From CAYSLZ01 sp964468355 (GTDB lineage: Bacteria > Patescibacteriota > Microgenomatia > UBA12405 > JAHJSD01), in NCBI GenBank assembly GCA_964468355.1, contig CAYXSV010000018.1, forward strand, positions 1-20,248: 20,248 bases of DNA, written 5' to 3'. A program made the translations under genes and the position numbers. Within the stretch, counting starts at the first letter, position 1; every line of letters starts with the position of its first letter. A model generated the notes under the pieces. The model was not told the origin of the DNA and searched no databases. It saw only the letters and a program-made list of their open reading frames with translations. Shown in pieces: positions 5,484-12,839 of this stretch.

Positions 5484-6482
5484 TTATTTGCTTTTTTCTA
5501 GCGGGATTTTAAATTCAAAATATGCTCCTTGGGTTTTGCCGGTATCCGGTTCGGACCAATTGCCGACAACCGCCGTACCGTTCATTGCTTCTAAAAAACT
5601 ATCCACTGTTTGCAGACCAACCCCTGTTCCACCTTGTCGCTTTGATTCTCCAACTTTAAGTCGGCCGTTATCAAACATTTCTTCGGAAAATCCTCCTGCT
5701 TTGTCCCAAGCCCTGAACACTAGTTGAGTTTGGCCATTTTCATCAACTGCTCCAACTGAACACTTTAAGCTTGGAAAAAGCCCTCTTTCTTTAGCAACTG
5801 AATCGGAGTTTGATTTTAGATTAAGGACAATAACCGGCAATAATCCGCCGGGAACATTAATTTGTTCTAGTGATTGTCCACCTTCTTGGCTTGAAATTAT
5901 TAAATTATTTATTTCCCTAATTAACCTTACCTCCTCATTGAGGCCGGTTGATTCGGCTTCTTCTCCCCTTAAAACAGAAAGAATCCTATCCCAACTTTCT
6001 ACTGCAGGCTTGACGGTTCTACTTTCTGTTTTGGCTATGTCAAGGTATGCCTTTCTCATTTCCGGGTCAAAGGTGGTTCCTTCCAAACTGGTACTTATAG
6101 CTCCAATTCGCTTGCCGACATCGTGGCCAATAGCCTCGCTTAAATTTTTCTCGCTTGGTGACTGCGTATATTCCCCCCAAGATTTAGTTACTGTATGAAT
6201 CTTATCAAAACTATCCAATATTTCTTCGAAACTACCCTCTTCTTTTACTAATTCAGCCATTTTATCCATCCCATCATTTACAATTTTTCTTAATAATTGG
6301 TAGCGGTCATAAAAATGGTCGGATAAAGGTTCAATAATAATTTTTTCCGGGTCAAAATTAACTTTAAGCGGATGGTTATGATTAATCAAAGTTTCTACCT
6401 GCTCTGGTTGATGATCAATGTCTTTACTCAGCCATCTGGTTGAATCAGGCTTCGCTGGTGTTTCCGGGGAAGAAATTTCCAT
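5484..6482 (-). CDS. Soluble histidine-kinase-like ATPase (HATPase_c), 332 aa
   Basis: The C-terminal third resembles the GHKL ATP-binding domain of sensor kinases: N-box-like VLNLKSNSDS (219-228), G1-like AWDKAGGF (258-265; D260 kept, one glycine replaced by A262) and G2 GGTGVGLQTV (284-293), ending GAYFEFKIPL. Upstream, AIGHDVGKRIGAI (117-129, H120) resembles the phospho-acceptor H-box of a dimerisation helix pair. No membrane segment and no known sensor domain are visible in the first 110 residues, and no response regulator is nearby. It starts 4 nt after the stop of the DUF1003 gene, so the two form an operon; the membrane partner might supply localisation or sensing. Autokinase activity is plausible but unproven. 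Confidence 0.72.
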   Translation of the reverse strand: MEISSPETPAKPDSTRWLSKDIDHQPEQVETLINHNHPLKVNFDPEKIIIEPLSDHFYDRYQLLRKIVNDGMDKMAELVKEEGSFEEILDSFDKIHTVTKSWGEYTQSPSEKNLSEAIGHDVGKRIGAISTSLEGTTFDPEMRKAYLDIAKTESRTVKPAVESWDRILSVLRGEEAESTGLNEEVRLIREINNLIISSQEGGQSLEQINVPGGLLPVIVLNLKSNSDSVAKERGLFPSLKCSVGAVDENGQTQLVFRAWDKAGGFSEEMFDNGRLKVGESKRQGGTGVGLQTVDSFLEAMNGTAVVGNWSEPDTGKTQGAYFEFKIPLEKSK

Positions 6483-6486
6483 TTTA

Positions 6487-6855
6487 TCAAATTGTTTCTC
6501 TTTTAATTAAATCATCTAGTTTTGATTCCATTCTTTTCAGTCGTTTGGCTATGGTAACGTCGATTTTGTAATCTTTGATGCTTCGACTACGGTCCGATTT
6601 TTCTACTTGCTTGGTTTGGATTAAAATTAAAATCGTTAAAACAATCGCTTCCAGTGAAACCCACATTGTTAACAAAACAAAATTTAATCCGGATAAAAGC
6701 CAGAATGTAAAAAAAAGGATATTAAAAATTAAGAAAATCCATGAGGCGGAAAAATCGATTATCGCATTGCTGAATTTTTCTCCAAAACTATCTTTTGCCT
6801 TAATGCTGAATTCATCTTCGTAAACCGGTAATTTTTTATCTTTCTTTCTGGCCAT
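6487..6855 (-). CDS. DUF1003-like small membrane protein, 122 aa
   Basis: Two adjacent hydrophobic segments (about residues 36-56 and 59-80: WIFLIFNILFFTFWLLSG, then VSLEAIVLTILILIQ) lie between charged ends. The post-membrane stretch QVEKSDRSRSIKDYKIDVTIAKRLKRMESKLDDL is typical of DUF1003 (PF06210), where a D-R-x(n)-D-Y pattern follows the second helix. Function is unknown. The kinase-like ATPase gene follows after 4 nt. Start at 6855: a TATATT (6862-6867) lies 6 nt upstream. Confidence in the family is moderate; in the membrane topology it is high. Confidence 0.72.
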   Translation of the reverse strand: MARKKDKKLPVYEDEFSIKAKDSFGEKFSNAIIDFSASWIFLIFNILFFTFWLLSGLNFVLLTMWVSLEAIVLTILILIQTKQVEKSDRSRSIKDYKIDVTIAKRLKRMESKLDDLIKRETI

Positions 6856-6861
6856 TAATTA

Positions 6862-6867
6862 AATATA
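6862..6867 (-). promoter_or_regulatory. -10-like box TATATT of the DUF1003-kinase operon
   Basis: TATATT on the minus strand, 6 nt before the ATG at 6855. No convincing -35 is seen. It fits the leaderless pattern of the window. Confidence 0.4.
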
Positions 6868-6891
6868 TCATATTAGTTATTAAATTGCCTC

Positions 6892-6922
6892 TTGACAAAG
6901 ATAATCCGTGTAATGTTATTAT
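6892..6922 (+). promoter_or_regulatory. Promoter for a small plus-strand ORF
   Basis: Perfect -35 TTGACA (6892-6897). Downstream is TATTAT (6917-6922, 19-bp spacer), overlapping a TATAAT at 6920-6925 (22-bp spacer). The -35 context CCTCTTGACAAAG is identical to that of the lexA promoter (1766-1778). TATTAT ends 6 nt before the ATG at 6929. The long spacer is a weakness. Confidence 0.45.
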
Positions 6923-6928
6923 AATGGT

Positions 6929-7072
6929 ATGAAAGAAAGGCAGACAGGAAATAGGCCTGATTATTTAAAGCAGACAAAAAGAGAGCAAACAAAACCGAAA
7001 AAGTCAACCTCTTTTGAAAAGGAAAGACGTTGTCAAGCACGAATTAGAAGCCGGCGAGGAATTAAAAGCTAA
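6929..7072 (+). CDS. Small basic hypothetical protein, 47 aa
   Basis: An ORF, MKERQTGNRPDYLKQTKREQ onward, very rich in K, R, Q and T, ending RSRRGIKS. I recognise no family. Support comes from context: a consensus -35 and a -10-like box place transcription at the ATG, and the ORF ends tail-to-tail with the methyltransferase gene, overlapping it by 4 bp. Near codon 30 another frame reads well (KRKDVVKHELEAGEELKAK), so a frameshift in an A-rich run (around 7013-7025) is possible and the original protein may have had a different C-terminus. It could also be a chance ORF. Confidence 0.4.
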   Translation: MKERQTGNRPDYLKQTKREQTKPKKSTSFEKERRCQARIRSRRGIKS

Positions 7073-7584
7073 AACTTATACAAATAGATATTTCCTTCTT
7101 TTTTATCTGGTTTTTTGTTTGGGATTTGGTAGTCGTTGGAAATGACGGTTACCGTATGATCAAGATTTTCTTCCAGTATTTTTTTTAATTTACCTAAAAA
7201 TTTGGGAAATAAATAAACAAAAATAACGTCTGCCTGATTAAAATTCGCCTGCCACATATTTTTTAGTTTTATTTCGACTTTATCTTCAACTCCGGCACTT
7301 TTTATTTTTTTTCGGCTTTCAAAAACCAAAATCGGGTCAATTTCATAGCCGATCGCTGTTGCCCCTTTTTTAGCCGCTTCAATTAAAATCCTGCCGTCCC
7401 CGGAGCCGAGGTCAAAAACAACATCCCCTTTTTTTATATTTGCGATCTCAACCATTTTCTTTGTATCTTTATCTTTAGAAGGGACATAAACCGGACCTGA
7501 TTGCGGCGAAAAAGTTACATACCAAAGGTAATAGATAATTGAAATTAAAATTAAAATTAATAAAAAATAAAGTATTATTGTCAT
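7069..7584 (-). CDS. Membrane-anchored class I SAM-dependent methyltransferase (FAM173/ATPSCKMT-like), 171 aa
   Basis: An N-terminal transmembrane helix (about residues 3-24) is followed by YVPSKDKDTKKMVEIANIKKGD and then SAM-binding motif I, VVFDLGSGDG (55-64). E81 in IGYEIDP is the ribose-binding acid. NQADVIFVYLFPKFLGKL (116-133) and TVISNDYQIP (146-155) complete a compact Rossmann core. The P-S-x(n)-MVEIA lead-in and short length match the bacterial relatives of FAM173, a protein-lysine methyltransferase family. The substrate here cannot be told from sequence. The promoter is probably the TATTAT 6 nt upstream. Its 3' end touches the small plus-strand ORF. Confidence 0.82.
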   Translation of the reverse strand: MTIILYFLLILILISIIYYLWYVTFSPQSGPVYVPSKDKDTKKMVEIANIKKGDVVFDLGSGDGRILIEAAKKGATAIGYEIDPILVFESRKKIKSAGVEDKVEIKLKNMWQANFNQADVIFVYLFPKFLGKLKKILEENLDHTVTVISNDYQIPNKKPDKKEGNIYLYKF

Positions 7585-7590
7585 AACTTA

Positions 7591-7596
7591 ATAATA
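7591..7596 (-). promoter_or_regulatory. -10-like box TATTAT of the methyltransferase gene
   Basis: TATTAT on the minus strand, exactly 6 nt before the ATG at 7584. No recognisable -35. It fits the leaderless pattern. Confidence 0.4.
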
Positions 7597-7658
7597 GCTT
7601 AATGCCTAATAAGTAATATGAAACATAATAACATAAAAATACAGATCTATTTTAAAAA

Positions 7659-7820
7659 AGTTGTTATATTTCACTACGAGAAGCCTCTGTGAGCACTCTG
7701 CAATTCCTTAGAAAAAAGATTATATTTTTTGAGTGCGAATCAGTGGAAAGAGCTTTTTCTACTTACTAAAAATAAGCAAAGCGGATGAGCGAATGTCTTC
7801 GAGAAGTGAATGTAACAACT
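7659..7820. repeat. 162-bp nested inverted-repeat element (MITE-like or structured RNA)
   Basis: The ends are inverted: AGTTGTTATATTTCACTACG (7659-7678) pairs imperfectly with the reverse of CGAGAAGTGAATGTAACAACT (7800-7820); the outer 8 bp are perfect. Nested inside are GCACTC (7693-7698) against GAGTGC (7731-7736), and within those AAAAAA against TTTTTT around 7711-7730, so much of the element can fold on itself. It fills the gap between clpB and the methyltransferase gene and has no ORF. On the minus strand the inner hairpin could help end the clpB transcript. Confidence 0.6.
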
Positions 7821-7822
7821 CT

Positions 7823-10414
7823 TCACCTCTGAATCTTAATATTTCCGTCTTTAACACCAACTTTAATCTTGTCGCCTTCGCCGACTTCACCTTTGATTAT
7901 TTTCATTGCCAGGGGATCTAAAATTTGGTTTTGAATCACCCGCTCCAACGGCCGGGCGCCAAAAGTTTTACTGTATCCCTCCTCTGCTAAAATCTGTTTG
8001 GCTTCTTCAGTAATTTTAATATCAATATCTTTTTCACTAAGCCGTTTCTCTACTTGGGCAATTTGTTTATCAACAATCAATTCAAGCATTTCTTCGGTTA
8101 ATGATTCAAATAAAATAATTTGGTCAAGCCGATTAATAAATTCCGGTCGGAAAGATTGCCGGATCCTCTCGGTAACTTTTTCTTCCATTTCTTCTTCATC
8201 TTTTTTTTCTTCTGTGTATTGCATGATAATGTCGCTGGCGATATTAGACGTCATTATAATTACCGTGTTTTTAAAATCAACCGTCCGGCCTTTCCCGTCC
8301 GTCAATCGGCCGTCATCAAGAACTTGCAAAAGCAGGTTAAAAACCTCATCATGTGCCTTTTCAACTTCGTCTAAAAGAATAACTGTGTACGGTCGGCGGC
8401 GAACCGATTCGGTTAATTGTCCTCCTTCTTCATAGCCGATGTATCCCGGTGGTGAGCCGATTAGTCGAGCGACGGAATGACGTTCCATATATTCACTCAT
8501 GTCAATTCTAATCATTGCGTCTTCATCATCAAACATTACTTCTGCCAATGCTTTTGCCAGTTCGGTTTTCCCGACTCCGGTTGGTCCGACAAACAAAAAT
8601 GACCCAATCGGTTTATTTTCTTCTTTTATACCCGCCCTAGCCCGTCGGATGGCGTTGGCGACGCCGGTTACGGCATCGTTTTGATTAACAACTCTTTCAT
8701 GAAGTTTATTTTCCAACTCAGCCAGTTTTTCTTTTTCAGACTCAACCAGCTTAGATACCGGAATGTTGGTCCATCTTGAAATAACTTGGGCAATATCTTC
8801 CTCAGTAACCTCTTCTTTCAACAGCCGATTCTGGTCTTTAATTTCATCCCATTTTTGACGCCATTTTTTTAATTCTTTTTTAACTTCAGGAATTTTGCCG
8901 TATTTAATTTCAGCTGCTTTATTTAAATCAACTTCTCTTTCGGTTTTTTTAAGCTCTTCTTGTAAATCATCGAGTTGCTCCTTTTTATCGCGAATATTGG
9001 TCATGATCTCCTTTTGTCTTTCCCAAGCGGATTTATCATCCCGCAGAGTCTCCTTTTTTTCGGCGATTTCTTTCTTTAGTTCTTTACGTTTTTCTTTTGC
9101 GGTCTCTGTGTTTTCCTTTTTTAGGGCCTCTAATTCTATTTCCTTTTGGCGGATACTTCTTTGTAATCTATCTAGCTCTGCGGGCATTGATTCGGCTTCA
9201 ATTTTTAGTCCTGAAGTTGCCTCATCAATTAAATCAATTGCTTTATCAGGTAAAAATCTATCTCTGATGTAGCGGTTAGAAAGTTTGGCGGCGGCAATAA
9301 TTGCCTCATCCTTAATTCTTATTCCATGATGTATTTCATATTTTTCTTTTAAACCCCGTAGAATAGCAATTGTATCTTCAACCGACGGCTCCCTTATCAT
9401 AATCGGCTGAAACCTTCTTTCCAAAGCGGCATCTTTTTCAATGTGTTTTCGGTATTCTGAAACGGTTGTTGCTCCGATAGCGTGAAGTGTTCCTCTGGCT
9501 AATGCCGGCTTAAGCATATTGGCGGCATCAACCGCCCCTTCCGCTGATCCGGCTCCAACTAAAGTGTGAAGTTCGTCAATAAACAAAATGTATTTTTCCG
9601 GGTTTGATTCAACTTCTTTTAAAACCGCCTTTAATCTTTTTTCAAACTCTCCTCTGAATTTGCTTCCGGCCAACATTGAAGCTAAATCCAGTGACAAAAG
9701 TCGTTTATCTTTAAGACTTTCCGGTACATCACCTTCAATAATTCGTTGAGCAAGCCCCTCGACAATTGCCGTTTTTCCAACACCGGGGTCACCGATCAAT
9801 ACCGGGTTGTTCTTTTTTCTTCGGGATAAAATTTGCATGACGCGCCGGATTTCCTGGTCTCGACCGATAACCGGATCTAAATTGCCCTTTTCAGCTAATT
9901 TAGTTAGATTTAGGGTGTATTTATCAATTACATTATAACTTGCCTCAGGTGACTTATCAGTTACTCTCTGGCTTCCTCTAACCTTTTCTAAAGCTTGTTT
10001 GACTTTGTTAATTTCTATTCCCAGGCCCTCTAATATATTTTTTGTTTTGAAGTCGGTTTCTATAAGGGCTAAAAATAAATGTTCACGGGAGACAAATTCG
10101 TCATTAAGCTGGTCGGCCTCTTTTTTGGCTTGAGTTAATACTTTATTTAACTCTTTAGACAAATATACTTGTTCCAGTTCGCCTCCGGCGGTGGGAGCTT
10201 GTTGTAATTCTTCTTCAGTTAACTTAACTAGTTCTTCTATTTGAACTCCTAATTTTTTAATTATTTCAACAACAACTCCTTCCAAATCGACCACCAAGGC
10301 CAATAGTAAATGAAGCGGCATTATCTGTGGATGACGTTTTTCTTCAGCTAATTCTTGTGCTTTCGCCAAAGCTTGTCTAGAGTTGTATGTTAACTTTTCC
10401 GGGTTAAGGGCCAT
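7823..10414 (-). CDS. clpB: ClpB disaggregase (Hsp100 AAA+ chaperone), 863 aa
   Basis: Full-length ATP-driven disaggregase that, in known systems, works with DnaK to rescue aggregated proteins. Order of parts: double Clp-N domain (1-150); AAA-1 with Walker A GDPGVGKT (208-215), Walker B ILFIDE (276-281) and arginine fingers R333-R334; a long coiled-coil M-domain (about 405-530), the hallmark separating ClpB from ClpA/ClpC; AAA-2 with Walker A GPTGVGKT (610-617), pore loop GSPPGYIGYEEGG (653-665) and Walker B VILLDE (678-683); then the C-terminal D2-small domain. There is no ClpP-docking IGF loop, as expected for ClpB. The gene is monocistronic between an inverted-repeat element and a hairpin, with a strong promoter just upstream. 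Confidence 0.97.
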   Translation of the reverse strand: MALNPEKLTYNSRQALAKAQELAEEKRHPQIMPLHLLLALVVDLEGVVVEIIKKLGVQIEELVKLTEEELQQAPTAGGELEQVYLSKELNKVLTQAKKEADQLNDEFVSREHLFLALIETDFKTKNILEGLGIEINKVKQALEKVRGSQRVTDKSPEASYNVIDKYTLNLTKLAEKGNLDPVIGRDQEIRRVMQILSRRKKNNPVLIGDPGVGKTAIVEGLAQRIIEGDVPESLKDKRLLSLDLASMLAGSKFRGEFEKRLKAVLKEVESNPEKYILFIDELHTLVGAGSAEGAVDAANMLKPALARGTLHAIGATTVSEYRKHIEKDAALERRFQPIMIREPSVEDTIAILRGLKEKYEIHHGIRIKDEAIIAAAKLSNRYIRDRFLPDKAIDLIDEATSGLKIEAESMPAELDRLQRSIRQKEIELEALKKENTETAKEKRKELKKEIAEKKETLRDDKSAWERQKEIMTNIRDKKEQLDDLQEELKKTEREVDLNKAAEIKYGKIPEVKKELKKWRQKWDEIKDQNRLLKEEVTEEDIAQVISRWTNIPVSKLVESEKEKLAELENKLHERVVNQNDAVTGVANAIRRARAGIKEENKPIGSFLFVGPTGVGKTELAKALAEVMFDDEDAMIRIDMSEYMERHSVARLIGSPPGYIGYEEGGQLTESVRRRPYTVILLDEVEKAHDEVFNLLLQVLDDGRLTDGKGRTVDFKNTVIIMTSNIASDIIMQYTEEKKDEEEMEEKVTERIRQSFRPEFINRLDQIILFESLTEEMLELIVDKQIAQVEKRLSEKDIDIKITEEAKQILAEEGYSKTFGARPLERVIQNQILDPLAMKIIKGEVGEGDKIKVGVKDGNIKIQR

Positions 10415-10423
10415 AATGGTTTA

Positions 10424-10452
10424 AATATAAAACAAGCACCCGCCGTTGTCAA
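10424..10452 (-). promoter_or_regulatory. clpB promoter
   Basis: On the minus strand TTGACA (10447-10452), a 17-bp spacer and TATATT (10424-10429): nearly perfect housekeeping sigma spacing. The ATG lies 9 nt after the -10, leaving at most a few nucleotides of leader and no Shine-Dalgarno. Confidence 0.8.
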
Positions 10453-10453
10453 G

Positions 10454-10469
10454 TGCCAAATATCTGGCA
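10454..10469. promoter_or_regulatory. Inverted repeat beside the clpB -35, candidate operator
   Basis: TGCCAAATATCTGGCA: 5-bp perfect arms (TGCCA/TGGCA) around an AT-rich 6-bp centre, one base upstream of the -35. It matches neither CIRCE (HrcA) nor HAIR (HspR). A heat-shock regulator site is possible given the downstream gene, but this is inference from position and symmetry. Confidence 0.35.
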
Positions 10470-10490
10470 ATCACCATATCTTTTCCGCCA

Positions 10491-10511
10491 AATTAACCTC
10501 TAAGGTTAATT
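10491..10511. terminator. Perfect 9-bp hairpin after the lemA-htpX operon
   Basis: AATTAACCT, a 3-nt loop, then AGGTTAATT: a perfect stem 17 bp beyond the stop of the last gene of the minus-strand operon and upstream of the clpB promoter. No long T-run follows, so the terminator call rests on position and stem quality. Confidence 0.5.
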
Positions 10512-10527
10512 GCTACTTGAACCTCGG

Positions 10528-11001
10528 TCAATTTAAACTAATTAGCCATAAGTGAGTTAAATAAATAGTGGTAATAATGGTAATAACGGTGATACATTGC
10601 ATCCCTATTTGGTTGACAAACCAAATAGCGTCATATTCTTCAATTATTTTTCCCCGGAATATTTTGTGTCCAATTAATTGTTCAGGCGGGTAACGGTTGA
10701 TATTACTGAATTGCTGGTTAAACCAATAAATGGTTTCACCTAAACTCCTAACCAGCCAAAAAGCTGAAAAAATTAAAAGAAAAAGCAGCCAGTCGGCTAA
10801 GATTAAACTTGCCAAACTTACACCAAACCAAAATAAACCAAATATTACCGCGTCTCCCCAGACAAAGATACCGATGGGAAACAAGGCCCATGTAATTCCA
10901 TAAGTATTGGCTTTTATTTTACATTGATAAAAACCCTTAATAAAAATAAACAAGTTAAATAGACCGAAAATTGATAAAAAGATTTTCCAGTAAATATTCA
11001 C
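10528..11001 (-). CDS. Small multi-pass membrane protein of unknown family, 157 aa
   Basis: Not recognised. It is strongly hydrophobic, with about four or five membrane segments (residues about 3-23, 33-60, 62-85 and 130-156). A short, more polar loop (GETIYWFNQQFSNINRYPPEQLIGHKIFRGKIIEEYDA, described by its key residues W92, P104-P105, H111) lies between the third and last segments. The start is GTG at 10999-11001, overlapping the TGA of htpX as GTGA, which indicates translational coupling. Position as third gene of lemA-htpX suggests an accessory role in envelope quality control, which is inference only. Confidence 0.7.
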   Translation of the reverse strand: MNIYWKIFLSIFGLFNLFIFIKGFYQCKIKANTYGITWALFPIGIFVWGDAVIFGLFWFGVSLASLILADWLLFLLIFSAFWLVRSLGETIYWFNQQFSNINRYPPEQLIGHKIFRGKIIEEYDAIWFVNQIGMQCITVITIITTIYLTHLWLISLN

Positions 11002-11891
11002 GACATTTTTTGTAAATTTTTAATTCGCTCTTCTATCGGCGGATGGGTAGAAAACAAAGAAAATAATTTTTTTAAGCCGCCGGTGTTTTTGAATGGGTTA
11101 ATTATAAACAAGTGAGCAGTTGCCTGATGAGCAGTTTTCATTGGTATTTGGTTTTGATTTAATTTTTGTAAGGCATTGATTAAACCTGACGGCTGGCGGG
11201 TTAACTTAACAGCAGTAGCGTCAGCAAGATATTCTCTTCTTCTGGATAGGGATAATTGAATTAGCTTGGCGGCTATTGGTGAAATAATTAAAGCAATTAA
11301 ACCTCCGGCTAGCCCGATTGGATTTGATTTCTTACTATCTCTTGACGATCCGAGCCGGCCTAGCCGAATCAGCCATTCGCTGATAATGGTTATTGTTCCC
11401 ACTAAAACGGCAACAATCATCATTAAACGGATGTCATAATTTATAATATGTGAAATTTCGTGGGCAATAACCCCTTCTAACTCCGTCCGATCAAGATTAT
11501 TCAACAAACCGGTGGTTATGCAAATTACAGCGTGTTCAGGGTTTCTTCCTGAGGCAAATGCATTCATTGCCGGCGATTGAATAACATAAAGATCCGGCAT
11601 TGGAACTTGTGCGGCAAGGCATAAATTTTCAACTGCAGTGTAGTAATCAAAAAAATCATTTTTATTAGCCGGTTTGGCGCCGGTAAGTTTAATGACAAGT
11701 TTATCGCCCCAGAAATAGCTGCCTACAGAAGAAAGAATAGAAAAAACTAATGCTCCGATAATAACGCCGCGTCCGGAGCCAAAAATCTGTCCAATTATAT
11801 AAACAAAGCCAACCACAAATATAACAAAGCCAACCATAATCAATACAGATCGACGTTTATTTTGGTCAACTCTTTCATAGACGTTTAGCAT
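10998..11891 (-). CDS. htpX: HtpX-type M48 membrane zinc metalloprotease, 297 aa
   Basis: Inner-membrane protease that degrades damaged membrane proteins. Two N-terminal transmembrane helices (about 17-37 and 42-60) are followed by the M48 core. The zinc site is H144-E145-x2-H148 (VIAHEISHI), with E220 in SRRREYLADATAV as third ligand. SPAMNAFASGRNPEHAVI (106-123) is the conserved substrate-binding region, and FSTHPPIEERI near the C-terminus is typical of HtpX. Two more hydrophobic segments (157-175, 193-212) flank the active-site region. lemA ends 12 nt upstream; a TATAAT right after its stop, 6 nt before the htpX ATG, suggests an internal leaderless promoter as well as readthrough from lemA. 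Confidence 0.95.
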   Translation of the reverse strand: MLNVYERVDQNKRRSVLIMVGFVIFVVGFVYIIGQIFGSGRGVIIGALVFSILSSVGSYFWGDKLVIKLTGAKPANKNDFFDYYTAVENLCLAAQVPMPDLYVIQSPAMNAFASGRNPEHAVICITTGLLNNLDRTELEGVIAHEISHIINYDIRLMMIVAVLVGTITIISEWLIRLGRLGSSRDSKKSNPIGLAGGLIALIISPIAAKLIQLSLSRRREYLADATAVKLTRQPSGLINALQKLNQNQIPMKTAHQATAHLFIINPFKNTGGLKKLFSLFSTHPPIEERIKNLQKMS

Positions 11892-11897
11892 AACTAA

Positions 11898-11903
11898 ATT
11901 ATA
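11898..11903 (-). promoter_or_regulatory. Internal -10 box TATAAT of htpX
   Basis: A perfect TATAAT lies immediately after the lemA stop codon and 6 nt before the htpX ATG. The -35 region would be inside lemA and is not recognisable. Confidence 0.45.
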
Positions 11904-12485
11904 CTATAAATCCACTTTAGGTGATTTTGTTTCTTCTTGGCTGACCTCCAAATGTTCTCCGCTCTCTTCTACTTGTAAGCCCTTTTCCGGTTTAAATCCA
12001 AAAACTGTACCAACAATGTTGCTTGGAATAGTTAACAGCATTCGGTTGTAATCGGCTACTAAGTCAATTAAAGTCCGCCGCGAGTACATAACCTTGTCCG
12101 CGGTGTCCCTTAACTCTCCCATTAACTTACTAATAACGTCGGCTGCCTGTAATTCAGGATTACTTTCCACAATAATTCTTAAAGAACCCAAAGCATTTTG
12201 GACCTTTTCCTGAGCATCAAGCATTTGTTGAGTATCTCCGGATTCTACGGCTTGGTTAACTGCTTTTCGTGCTTCCGTTAGTTTATTAAAAATATCTTTT
12301 TCATGTTCAAGATATCCTTTTGCAGATTCACTTAGATTAGGAATTAAATTTGCTTGTCTTTTAAGCTGGTTTCCAATTTCTTGTATTGCAGCTTTAATAC
12401 GCGTTTTTAAAGTTTGCAATTGATTATAAGTAGCAATTACGTAAACTGCAGTTATAACCAAAATTGCTATTATTATAAGTATCAT
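11904..12485 (-). CDS. lemA: LemA family membrane protein, 193 aa
   Basis: A one-pass membrane protein with a short N-terminal tail, a transmembrane helix (1-18) and a long helical bundle. Family signatures are YNQLQTLKTRIKAAIQEIGNQLKRQANLIPNL (20-51), described by Y20, N21 and the RxxLIPNL element; LVADYNRMLLTIPSNIVGTVFGF (142-164) is the other conserved end. The C-terminal 25 residues are acidic and variable. LemA proteins occur very often beside HtpX-type proteases, and the arrangement here is the same; the biochemical role is not established. Unlike most genes in this window it has a leader with a full-strength Shine-Dalgarno (12497-12507), implying a different mode of translation initiation. 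Confidence 0.93.
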   Translation of the reverse strand: MILIIIAILVITAVYVIATYNQLQTLKTRIKAAIQEIGNQLKRQANLIPNLSESAKGYLEHEKDIFNKLTEARKAVNQAVESGDTQQMLDAQEKVQNALGSLRIIVESNPELQAADVISKLMGELRDTADKVMYSRRTLIDLVADYNRMLLTIPSNIVGTVFGFKPEKGLQVEESGEHLEVSQEETKSPKVDL

Positions 12486-12496
12486 ATTTTATTAAG

Positions 12497-12507
12497 TCAC
12501 CTCCTTT
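12497..12507 (-). promoter_or_regulatory. Strong Shine-Dalgarno of lemA
   Basis: AAAGGAGGTGA on the minus strand, 11 nt before the lemA ATG. It is close to a full complement of the 16S rRNA 3' end and stands out because most starts in the window lack any Shine-Dalgarno. A TATAAT at 12581-12586 could be the -10, giving a leader of roughly 90 nt, but no good -35 was found. Confidence 0.75.
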
Positions 12508-12653
12508 CACAAACAATATAATAATAAATAGATAAACTCTAAAAAGCAAATGTGTAAAGAGTTTTAACAAGTAAAAACAAATTATACTAAAGTAAACTAT
12601 TATCAAGTTTTTATGGAATAAGTTAACATAAGATACATTACCAATTTTTGTTA

Positions 12654-12682
12654 TTGCAAACCAGAGTATCACTTGATAAAAT
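12654..12682 (+). promoter_or_regulatory. Promoter of tRNA-Asp
   Basis: TTGCAA (-35, 12654-12659), a 17-bp spacer and TAAAAT (-10, 12677-12682). The tRNA begins 14 nt further on, so transcription would start a few bases before it. The downstream LysM gene may be co-transcribed. Confidence 0.6.
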
Positions 12683-12696
12683 TAGAGGAGTTAAAA

Positions 12697-12770
12697 GGGG
12701 CTGTAACTCAATCGGTTAGAGTAGTTCCCTGTCGAGGAACAAGCTGCGGGTTCGAGTCCCGTCAGCCCCG
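12697..12770 (+). tRNA. tRNA-Asp (GTC)
   Basis: Complete cloverleaf: acceptor GGGGCTG/CAGCCCC, D stem ACTC/GAGT, anticodon stem GTTCC/GGAAC with loop CTGTCGA (anticodon GTC), T stem GCGGG/CCCGT with TTCGAGT. The discriminator is G, the aspartate identity base. CCA is not encoded (CAA follows). A 6-bp hairpin (GGGACG/CGTTCC, 12774-12790) lies just downstream. Confidence 0.97.
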
Positions 12771-12825
12771 CAAGGGACGTTTGTCGTTCCGCCTTCTGCC
12801 CAACTGCCCAAATCTGCCCTAGAAT

Positions 12826-12833
12826 GGAGGTGA
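12826..12833 (+). promoter_or_regulatory. Shine-Dalgarno that fixes a TTG start
   Basis: GGAGGTGA ends 6 nt before the TTG at 12840. It is the main reason for taking TTG as the start of the LysM gene, since no ATG is in a comparable position. Confidence 0.75.
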
Positions 12834-12839
12834 AAAAAA

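Noticed and set aside
7998..9272. Several plus-strand ORFs opposite clpB
   Set aside because: Low-complexity S/F/I-rich readings of the antisense strand of a well-conserved gene.
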